Positions 13,501 to 18,208 of a stretch of 64,000 nucleotides of DNA are shown here, piece by piece. The translations under genes and the position numbers were made by a program. The notes beneath the pieces are model-generated. The model saw only the letters and a program-made list of their open reading frames with translations, was not told where the DNA came from and did no database searches. Positions within the stretch are counted from its first letter, which is position 1; every line of letters starts with the position of its first letter. The DNA is from Schizochytrium sp. CCTCC M209059. Lineage: Eukaryota > Sar > Bigyra > Thraustochytrida > Thraustochytriidae. Location: contig KN805420.1 of assembly GCA_000818945.1 (NCBI GenBank), positions 169,899 through 233,898 of the forward strand, read 5' to 3'.

Positions 13501-14563
13501 TGCAGCTCGGGTCGGGGAGTCCGGAGTCCGCAAGATCGGTGCAAAACAGAAACGTGTCGCTGCCACTGACGAGGAGGGCAAGGGCAGCAATGCGAAGGTC
13601 CCTCGTGCCGAAGCTGAGGGATCCCATGCGTCTGGAGCGCAGGGAGCCTCCGATCCGAGCAGTGGTAGCGAAGAACCTTCCCTCGTGCAAGAGCTGCGCG
13701 AGATCAAGGAGCGGGTGTCCAAGGTCGAGGACATTGATTCGGATACAGAGGAGAAGATTCGAGATCTCTTGAGCCAAAAACCAAAGCGTCGCTCCGCTTG
13801 GCTGATGTTTGTCGTCGATGGACGGCGACAGCTGCAAGCCGAGGACGGGGTAAATATGGACATTACGCAAACGACACGTCTTTTGCGCGACAAGTGGCGC
13901 TCTTTGTCGGAACAAGAGAAATCTGCTTGGCAACAGCAGTCCGAGGCTTATAATCGTGCAAATCGTGCTATTTTCAGCGAGTTCGATGAGCTGAGCAAAA
14001 TGGCTGAAGCCGCCCGCGTTGCGCAACGATCCGGCCATCGCCCGCGCCGTAGCAGTAAGCCTCTCCATCTGCTCGAGAAAACGCGCGTGCTGACCTCGGG
14101 GGACTCGAAGGCTGCGCGAATGGCGAAGAAAAAGCTTGCCAAAGATAATAAAGTGCATAGACCTGTGGGGCGACAGAGCGACTTTCTCGGGCTTTCGAGA
14201 TCTCGAGCGCGATGGAAGGTTGACATCGTCTGTCCCGATGGCGAGGTGCGGCAGGTGGGGCGATTTGACAACGAAGTGGTCGCAGCGCTGGCCTATGACG
14301 AGGCTCTTCGTATGATGTATCCACTGAGGGTGGCCGAAGCTCTTGCGAATTTTCCTTTTGAACAGAGTGTTCGGGCGCTGGAGGGCCAGCTGCCTGATAT
14401 ACCGGACTTCGAACGGAGGATACACAGGGCGCTCGAGGATGCTCAGGACGGCGAGGGCGCCGAAGAGGATGACGACGACGAGGATGACGAAGACGAGGGT
14501 GACGATGAGGACGACGACGAGGACGAGGATGTGGAAGATGAAGCTGATGCAAGCAAAGCCTAG
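1523..14563 (+). CDS. Giant multi-bromodomain/ARID/HMG/AP2 chromatin protein
   Basis: An intronless frame gives about 4,346 residues from the ATG at 1523, which has A at -3 and an early KRRRSK basic patch; 1625 is an alternative ATG. Domains by approximate residue: bromodomain 1 (138-306, with a Lys-rich insert); Tudor-like (722-789); ARID (979-1082); HMG boxes (1168-1224, 1252-1322); bromodomains 2 and 3 (1556-1659, 1732-1836); a degenerate bromodomain plus unknown module (2012-2209); an acidic run; a DDT-like segment (2316-2372); AT-hooks with the GRP core; bromodomain 4 (2902-3009); a second degenerate bromodomain plus module (about 3030-3269); coiled coil; a WHIM2-type motif LGLDRHGSAYWYF (about 3435); PDZ-like (3566-3669); a third HMG box (4087-4154); AP2 (4214-4277); an acidic tail. 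The parts recall polybromo (PBAF) and BAZ/ACF1 remodeller subunits, so the likely role is a nuclear reader/scaffold of acetylated chromatin. That role is inferred. Confidence 0.85.
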   Translation: MKRRRSKAANGARASRSQEPTQARDSDQEQASEGMVSAYVEGDKIDEAWNWSLSTDAEIQRALTDFVVLGVRADGSRDFVALKELDDKESSQFERFCAYGKLVLEPAGVRSGPPREGVSAHAVAMAEAQYQTREVITLENAHKILDGLLSERESKPFNSPVDAEALGLADYHTVIKEPMDLGTIKSGLDNGAYKPEFMPLPGDSNEESIDSASQAGQSTPLPSQHSKEKQKKKGGGKKKGKGKDHTPAASTEQGLDKEVPVAMDTGMAAWVDAEKLNNHLKLVFSNCVAYNKSDSPIVASARYMMERRSRLWYRHGSKTAVTIDRKGNSLTNSKIAEMHGAAAQAVANLAPADPSDLVQKVYISNVVDYMVEFGMGGANSSLWIVAEARVPPKVAKQSSGRRGRGSSSSSSSANHAHAARKDARTFYYRIACVSYINDYVPKVEPSPQYAYFAERTLSNFHFCARLVHELRARLQLQQQEAIVASQESPSKTLLRVALWCSEIGAPLRPSSVSFLRTNGTFIEEQISSVSPHLTKAFGVVDFLLQLPSLDDAYLAGLFPVPEPPAISPPPPFEEASLLEAAPPPTSQTLPSAPNTADLAEDATADKSVSKAVDSIVDVDGDVNMAQASNAAGDEEETKALDQRNLTRVQREANDAGLAHGAEVDISTLRTEPARAYALPKPQPFHFLVDPVKSATALTGSLVMQGGQNTSLASRAARDSLPTSLRGEGLLGMRVEMLWPDDGIWYPATVVRYRPKTEMHLLQYDDQNALEWCDLNSGSNVETTWRRLPAQDKLSYDTAALNDHVVVIPCRHGPIEQVVVPPSLLGPLTRVYTFFQCFADQLGWSIRPFSLSELAAAIMAKTIRSDRKREAEAIVSELLVCVNLELINLIMTENGQASEAFALFKRSHKDADVPVPETLLPPTSRDEGSVVRWAFDQVGRAVQDIPILSLMERDKDSSRFQEGASWQLFKSEVHGMLRDPAWFATRANFLESLCRFYIEVIQWKPQVAPRLQGVPINLYTVYSLVKSRGGFRVIESRQSSEEIWHQIAAQIPDYFEEEVDEEVLGRDLRDIYTRYLLLYERAYMGRAAHARQRMGSKILLRNGEFAEGAAIGLSLAGPDPLAGLPPRPKRSKARKRVSATDGGLEGDAEDAQGEEVAEGTTSVSVQNVKKTSAYHLFAREQWDKSMSFTECARLVSDRWREMSPEEKAIYSEKAALIDQENAKIKVVTRKPAKKKKVKPNAGHKKRVKLRKKGRTAFTFFVSEELKGAHQEPIDGEKDRTIVKSVFTEIAKQAAEKWKRMSAEQRAPYQELAQEDAIVVAEARRRHEAQQAAISQGSASSNTASGPENQIHSEASRSSDVAADPPNRIANVAGAVTREGPKAHPGGSEDVFNVRPARVGLNFLSINDWTWQEFLVEVFCRLEGVENPHSAVASRQNGSEKASEGRTGGPRKDGAAEAEAEADAKVTAVPGSSVDDAPASPSSTHAPTAAMQRIKALRDLAQAADDDVGNYDLKDEEAKEDNFWKIEPSTEGSASVNETRDEDDEGDDEGGGDGVAEECERLIEVLMAHPLASPFTEPIDLSQPGMRNYTKTVSEPISLSEILERLRAGFYHSDAVLELEAFAMDLRMVWANAKAFHKPGSELHEDALHLEALCAERLDGIFEMDALIEGQREEMASACAERVLRASDATLRARYEGILSKFPVSHGPGPRGSKRSPQEELKRLRLRYPRKVVGQYALDKLMKEPFAEPFLEPVDTSLPGLEDYDEVITKPLDLGTIAERLRSGHYDFYASIDKSSLAPKFLRDVKRVFSNCVEYNGASSEIGKAARKLSNSFEKILTVGTAPGYSDAETMPTIGSRQMISATGEVRRPVQRIPIGIYADMNNAAQGHADTAPEKTLKPRGGADEAREARDTHQRPKTSDEVSMEDISLTVQSTTAPESKAADDDDDDDDDAKQVSSALPHVTQDANVTEHSDDVSAAGATSSANEVSQSRSPLPTDTSADDGADVATQRESLPSVCGRILTNLESSSGFAAAVAASSSLREDISAIRTKLESGDYSLNESGEIGNEFAKQVRTLLSTMVDATAGSEEQAKSVAACAETFEQQYAVGLRDHATSKWAWVGEKILWLDVRIQPPTIKSAQIQDYYALPKYRYKHMRSKTDFHRLRVQVEAEPSMMPLNLWTDQTMAHRVTKGIGSYANTYGFHWTFVADVEGSGAMIKANEVTELGLEDDPADDLLVDDDDDDDDDDDDDDNGGEDDGEDDDGNEDEDDDEDDDVDEARVREVASAMEKDESTKTSSSANGNMRSGLKDAGSTESTMKLVPEVLEFWKSEEIPASESMLATKDLLAEILDVDYAALAPHVKLAILERLCEQVVNAFPVRIGIAMALGVRKPPDQFDLGPKGEPDLLLRGRRIGPYANRRGPGRPRKKAFASDDVDSAEDENFVSTATPALDSAVTRRRTRGKRVKYHEVEEVDEEEEEEAEEENNGHDGGDVDAADRSVAAASRRASVKGSSKPRRGRPAKRAQVTPQRTPAKRGKARARKSSGAASAPPTRRSRSRAATASTANYAESESDAEQDPSKEEDVDENDGDFATPSRRQSGRNRRKTEHFVAEPHRYSRSSTRQQTSRMSTRATRSASARKATEPERQTRGRKRGRPAADAPASAGLINRDDDDDDDGDDNAGNNNSNNDRAANVVEEAEDRDVVMSDIDAETLDAVQKKEKLKAIMDAYVTQESSSLLRSEFDMELAAWRESSPIVKAAPFNPERAAVSERPMQSPRGSAPAAKATEGPSVNGMDAASRQGPTRTVELVKDVGSKTATSAPASPSETTHGVSTEKPCATESTPSPAPSASQHPNQAVKTPAPLKRSASQATSASRHSKAGGADGAAVEDNSGLSQHIRAPADPFAESIAECKKRLGQLMKDRSSQPFREPVDTSAVGFERYSKFVSRPMDLETIRARLEKGDYDALSTEGKPIVGSSFLKDCELVFANAARFFAPGSKTMKQAAKCEAKLNELLGIKDTPHAVQGIAKALHVLRYQRGCLELLDDIFAEHAVIVQRLGELTPREQAGYVRALGKENLNFDTVRAELVNGSYEREAEAAFRRAMRKGSGGVANPKQRGLGFGRDMRAVMMAYRAVFDPVSAEAEQITALMVSFERRYAVVLREHTVARMAWLGERIFVAHASRLLVPALVAGSAYSNNSLAFRVLLQTSASSTTERPMCLWTTSTRRDYEREHGRTGGHNRSAKQRSRAALDVSTLPRSMYGVHWVFAEDAETVTKLESRLLDASAKAVRVQKRVASVIAAQLREDVQQLEGRRKQVLDAEKKEGQQLRRNLQQNSSLSNGEGAAARRHAKDLTKLEGDIAVGERAGASSLIDAIPISDIRREGPTELDPAPLRAFEKEFYALLRPKRAPQLADELKVEDVDSAVGPLEAESSLCPRFSPLGLDRHGSAYWYFQNNSTSAIESDAGSFVFVSLSETAQSELEAEVSSLGPQRLKPSFGGKLTEHTAWLAYAGRAQIETLLAALHRGTEEEQNTYAKLVPHYTTLVSSWRRSGSEFLWTPLTQSRAERERVHTFELTMGQETTVCLSRTPLAFGGASFIVDIRQQKVQQQSLETETSEQENEAPSLPKLPLRVGDVLLSVGATSCAGIGPQEVAAGWMAGLRGTQGSLTVTVYRPRPEAAQQAMSFCRDGDVAVAHHAPQQLVARVMPLAMPTHSTMVDLVLALEAHLWSMGAAEPRILSAVEEWRWLHNWGQWKWPSRRVQWHRRVSDLGEDIDAGKTRGRDATALVAAALRSVCRAYVSTMPPVYFYIANEDQEGFDAASESLLRRSQRLSIRELDYSRPAFKISSAIYGLPVEAEWLRELHTVHSLSHLALLASWLYIEAVARFTSATLVANLSQARAVQFERLKTSLARKTRRQRIGQPQAWHRLRKMQVAIQTKLREALTPQELAQVKDVESGLPLLPGTGLPPPRKSEEDVQDSNIAPSSSSAPEEVRAAVAAAARVGESGVRKIGAKQKRVAATDEEGKGSNAKVPRAEAEGSHASGAQGASDPSSGSEEPSLVQELREIKERVSKVEDIDSDTEEKIRDLLSQKPKRRSAWLMFVVDGRRQLQAEDGVNMDITQTTRLLRDKWRSLSEQEKSAWQQQSEAYNRANRAIFSEFDELSKMAEAARVAQRSGHRPRRSSKPLHLLEKTRVLTSGDSKAARMAKKKLAKDNKVHRPVGRQSDFLGLSRSRARWKVDIVCPDGEVRQVGRFDNEVVAALAYDEALRMMYPLRVAEALANFPFEQSVRALEGQLPDIPDFERRIHRALEDAQDGEGAEEDDDDEDDEDEGDDEDDDEDEDVEDEADASKA
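7344..7370 (+). repeat. GAT repeat coding poly-Asp
   Basis: A run of about nine GAT codons inside the giant gene encodes poly-Asp. A second, longer Asp/Glu run of mixed GAC/GAT codons lies at about 8225-8340 and a third at about 14466-14540. Such acidic runs are common in chromatin proteins; the pure GAT run may vary in length between strains. Confidence 0.8.
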
Positions 14564-14796
14564 AAAATATAATTTTCCTTTTCTTCCAGATGACAGAACT
14601 GCATTTCGTTCCAATCTTATTCTATCCTATTCTATTCTGTTCAGTCCAGCATGAGTGTTGTGGTCATTTTTCCGACATCACTGCAGGAAACGTAAATGGT
14701 AGAACATAATAAGATCCCTTTATGCATTGTTTCAATTTGTGTGTCTGGCACGCGAGCCCGTGCTGAATGGATGTCGCATATCAAGGGTAAGCGCGA

Positions 14797-15333
14797 TCAT
14801 CCACTCTGTGGCTGGTTGATGTTCTGAAGAGAAACGATATGATACTTTGCGTCGCCGCTCTCATCATATTTTGGAGCGCACATAATCTCCTGCTTCTTTG
14901 CCTTTATGCGAAAGTAGAGAAGCTCATTCTGCGGATCTAGGTCGCGCACAACCCCGCGTGCAAGATTTGTGAGCTGACTAAAACGATCAGCGTAGTTCTG
15001 TGCGGTCTCCTTTGCCATGCCCTGGCCCTTGCGGTGAATTTCGTAGTGAATTTCACCTTTCTCATCGACCTTTTCAGCGCCACAGATAACAAACCCGACG
15101 ACACCATCTCGGTTTTGAATACGTTCGATCGTCGTTTCCGCGTCTACTGCACTTCCTGTCGGCTGTTTCAATCGCGGTCACAATTCGATTTTTCTTGCGT
15201 GTTAGTATGAAATATTGCGCGAGCACGCACGCACCCGCGAACGCGCGCACGCACGAAAGCTAACATGCGCGTCCACGTATGCTCATGATCTAGTGTCGTA
15301 TGTCGAAGGGAATCAATCGTGTCAACGCACCAT
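14797..15333 (-). CDS. DYNLRB: Dynein light chain roadblock-type, spliced
   Basis: The main exon (14797-15162) encodes a roadblock/LC7 light chain: an ETTIERIQ-like N-terminal helix, then the core RDLDPQNELLYFRIKAKKQEIM, which closely matches the conserved [22 protein letters not shown] region of DYNLRB. Family members are about 95-110 residues; this one is 122. The protein homodimerises and binds dynein intermediate chains. No ATG precedes the exon: the frame runs back through TTG to a stop. Upstream, AAAGATG is followed directly by GTGCGT, and AAACAG stands before CCG. Joining 15333-15331 to 15162 gives M-PTGSAVDAE in frame and removes a 168-base intron just after the start codon. The gene converges on the giant chromatin gene, 233 bases away. 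The family call is firm; the first exon is inferred. Confidence 0.85.
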
Positions 15334-15497
15334 CTTTCTTCTTCGTTGTCTACGCAGCGAGCACCCTCTTGGCACTCGCTTTGTTGGTCTGTTGTCGATG
15401 TCCTCAACAGAGATGGTGGGCAAAAGGAGCGGCAGAGATGTCCCTCCTGTGCGGCGAGACTAGCTAGCTGCCTTTCTGGCAGCTAGCTTCTCGTACA

Positions 15498-15872
15498 ATG
15501 CCTCGAACACGCCTTTCGCGGCGTCGACTACCTTGTGCACCGCAAGCCTTTGTTAATCGCAACGAAGACCTACTCTCTCGCCAGGACCACGTCTGGGCTT
15601 CTCTGACAGCACTGACGTTGCCGCCGTCAATTGCGCTGGCCACCAGGCTCAGCTCGCGCGAAGGTGCGCAGCTAGACCCTTCGGTTGCAACGGTCTCTTT
15701 TACTATAAAGTTTTTCATTTCCGAGGTTCTCCTCGCACTACAGCTTGCGGAACCCCAAATTGATCAACGGCTCTTTTTGCGCGACGACCACGCGAGTGTG
15801 CGTGCGTATGAGCGCTGGTGCGAGTCTATGAATGTGTCTATGGGGCGCGTGTCAGGCGAGGGAGGGGCCTGA
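15498..15872 (+). CDS. Hypothetical 124-residue ORF, strand uncertain
   Basis: An ATG with A at -3 opens 124 codons on the plus strand; the middle part alternates hydrophobic and polar residues, as in a folded protein. The minus strand is also open from an ATG at 15718, and a different minus frame ends in a convincing amphipathic stretch (VVDAAKGVFEALYEKLAARK) stopping at about 15464. The two minus frames would join only if an unusually short intron near 15555-15576 were removed. I cannot tell which strand is coding and recognise neither product. Confidence 0.3.
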   Translation: MPRTRLSRRRLPCAPQAFVNRNEDLLSRQDHVWASLTALTLPPSIALATRLSSREGAQLDPSVATVSFTIKFFISEVLLALQLAEPQIDQRLFLRDDHASVRAYERWCESMNVSMGRVSGEGGA

Positions 15873-16113
15873 GACCCGCGTGGCAGGCTGACTGGGCGGG
15901 CCCTGTGAAGGTAACGGGAGAAGCGATTAACATTGCACGAACGGCCTTTTCTCTAAAAACATAAACAAATTTATGTAGAAGAAAAAGGCGAAGCAGCGCA
16001 AAAAGCGGGTGATCTCTACATACAGTGCGCTCAGCATTTCGCTGGCAAACAAAACCCGAAATCTCTTTTGCACGCGCACGTTCACGCGAGGGGAAGACTT
16101 GCAGTCTCGATCG

Positions 16114-17016
16114 ATGAAGAAGCGACGAGATATCATGCAGGCGCTGCAGGAGGACTCGAGGATCAGCTCGCTGGAGGGAAACCTGCGGCGACTAACCTCT
16201 GAAGTCGAGGCGTATCGTCGATTCTCGGAACGGACCTGCGCTCAGTCCGGGAGCAAAAATCATCAAGAGGACTTGCAGAAGCTTGTCTTGGATGAACAAG
16301 AACGTGTAGCTCGACTTCGTGATGAGCTCGCAAAAGCGCACGAGGCCTTTGCTCGCGAGAGAAAAGAAGAGGCAAACTCCCGCGCTGCAGAGGTCAGCGC
16401 ATTGCGGGAAGAAGTGCAGCGTCTGCAATTCTCAAGGGATCAAGACCCGGCCTTGACCTCTAGAGAATTATCAGGGCCTGCGACTGAAGCAAATGCCACC
16501 CGTCGAAAGCAGCTTGAGACGGACATACGCTTAGAGCAGCTCGCACGCAGAGATCTCGAACGACGCCTTGAGAGGGCAGCGCGCCGTGCCGAGCGGGCTG
16601 AGTCAGAGGTGAAGGCGCTTCAAGAGCAGCTTCAGAATCTTCAGCGGGAACAACGGGTTAAAGACGCACAGCTTGACGCTGTTCGCGGCGACTTGCAAGA
16701 CTTGTTGCTATCGCATCCTACTTATGACGACGACAGAAGCCGCCGCGTAGATCAGACGCACGCTCGTAATCTTTTGCTCAGCGGTACTACTGCTGACACT
16801 GTTGCTCTTTCCACTCCCTCTTCCTTTGAGTCCAAAAACGAGGACCACGCTGTGCTGGAGGGAAAGGGTGACGCCTCCGAAGACGAGGAGGACTTTCAGG
16901 ACGTGCTTGCCGCAGAAATGGAGTCCATGCGGATCTCGTATGAAGAAAAGATGGCCGTACTTGAACAGCGGCTCGAGGACGCCCAGCGAGAGCTCAAGAG
17001 CGCAAGACTAGGCTAG
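16114..17016 (+). CDS. Coiled-coil protein of unknown function
   Basis: 300 residues from the ATG at 16114. The frame extends upstream only to a GTG, so I start at MKKRRD. Nearly the whole protein is predicted alpha-helical coiled coil: heptad-like Glu/Arg/Leu-rich helices cover about residues 15-105 and 135-215. A disordered acidic linker with EDEEDFQD follows, then a last helix ending in LEQRLEDAQRELK. No signal peptide or enzyme motif is visible. It sits 60 bases before a TPR gene on the same strand and between two dynein-subunit genes, so a cytoskeletal role is possible but unsupported. Confidence 0.7.
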   Translation: MKKRRDIMQALQEDSRISSLEGNLRRLTSEVEAYRRFSERTCAQSGSKNHQEDLQKLVLDEQERVARLRDELAKAHEAFARERKEEANSRAAEVSALREEVQRLQFSRDQDPALTSRELSGPATEANATRRKQLETDIRLEQLARRDLERRLERAARRAERAESEVKALQEQLQNLQREQRVKDAQLDAVRGDLQDLLLSHPTYDDDRSRRVDQTHARNLLLSGTTADTVALSTPSSFESKNEDHAVLEGKGDASEDEEDFQDVLAAEMESMRISYEEKMAVLEQRLEDAQRELKSARLG

Positions 17017-17076
17017 GCGCACGTTCTCCGCGCAACAAACAAACCTTTTATCCAAAAAATCCTCTTCCGTCGAAGC

Positions 17077-17700
17077 ATGGCCGAGACCGTCGCCGCGGAG
17101 GCCAGCAATGCTGGGGTAGGTGCGGGCGCCAGCGCGGAAGCCAGCGCAGGCGGCCTGCCCTCAACCGTCGCGGCCAAGATCGAGGCTGCGACGGCGCTAA
17201 AGAATGAGGGGAATGCGCTCCTCCAAAGCGGCGAGCTTCGCAAGGCTGCACGCAAGTACCGAACGGTGTTCCTGTATGTGAACGGCCTCGTTGGCTGCGA
17301 GGACGAGGTGGCCAAATTCACGCCGAAAGAGGACATTCTTGCGAGCGGTGAGGATGAAGAAGTAAAGTCACTCAAAGTAGCCACCTACACCAACTTGGCT
17401 CTTGCCTACCTGAAGCTGGACGAAGCGGGGAAAGCTGCCGACGTGGCGAATCGTGCGCTCCAACTCGATGCTTCAAATATTAAAGCGCTTGTTCGTAAGG
17501 GTCAAGCACTCACAAAGCTCAAGGATTTCGACAATGCAAAAGCTGCATTGTTCGACGCGGCCAAGCGAGATCCAGAGAATCGTGCTGTGCGAGCCGAGCT
17601 CGCGGGATGGAAAAAAGCATACAAAGCATGGAGCGATGCTCAACGCGAAGAGCAAAAGCGTCTTTTTGGAGGTGCTCTCTCTAGCTCGGCAACCAAATAA
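17077..17700 (+). CDS. TPR-repeat protein (TTC9/immunophilin-tail type)
   Basis: 207 residues from the ATG at 17077 (G at -3). After an Ala-rich N-terminus, the region from about residue 38 reads as three TPR units: ALKNEGNALLQSGELRKAARKY; a middle unit with TYTNLALAYLKLDEAGKAADVANRALQLD; and IKALVRKGQALTKLKDFDNAKAALFDAAKRDPEN. The split first repeat with an inserted acidic loop resembles TTC9 and the TPR tails of FKBP-type immunophilins. No isomerase domain is present. Such TPRs usually bind chaperone C-termini; here that is inferred. The gene is convergent with the WD-repeat gene downstream. Confidence 0.8.
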   Translation: MAETVAAEASNAGVGAGASAEASAGGLPSTVAAKIEAATALKNEGNALLQSGELRKAARKYRTVFLYVNGLVGCEDEVAKFTPKEDILASGEDEEVKSLKVATYTNLALAYLKLDEAGKAADVANRALQLDASNIKALVRKGQALTKLKDFDNAKAALFDAAKRDPENRAVRAELAGWKKAYKAWSDAQREEQKRLFGGALSSSATK

Positions 17701-18208
17701 ATGACGGTTTTACACACATGTACGCAGTTCGAAGTCTTGACTTTGCCCCTTTGCCTCCTTTTACTTTGTTTCACTCCCTTTTTTCTCTTTCCCAGCGCCT
17801 CACTACTGCGAAACTTCATTTGTTAGACCTCTCGAGTAAGCGATTCCATGATGGTGTACCCCTGGTTCTCACATGATTTTTTTTTTCGAAACTTTACAGA
17901 AATGAAGAGTCAAGTGAGCCTTACATTTCACCGGAAATATGAAGGATTACCATGAGTGGACCCAGGGCTAGACCTGAACCTGGGCCTAGAACATCATGCT
18001 AGCGTTAAAGAGGTCCTCCTCCTGAGAAAGCAAGCTCGCCCCAGAGAATGCAACGTGCACATGTGGTGTTAGAGATGAAAATCGGCACTCACAATAAAAA
18101 TGGTAAAACAAAAGGAAAATAGCGTAGGGAAATGCGCCAGTTTTACAGTCATTGTTTTTCAGTTTCCAGAGTGCAAGCTTAGCCGATTCGAATTCCTAAA
18201 ACTTGCAC
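17701..18208. other. Convergent intergenic region
   Basis: 3' flanks of the TPR gene and the WDR60-like gene. It is T-rich near 17750-17890 and has a short inverted repeat around cccaggg/cctgggc at about 17963-17985. No gene seen. Confidence 0.6.

Noticed and set aside
13460..14614. A 384-codon minus-strand frame opposite the giant gene
   Set aside because: Shadow of the acidic and HMG/AP2 coding sequence; the plus strand has clear domains.
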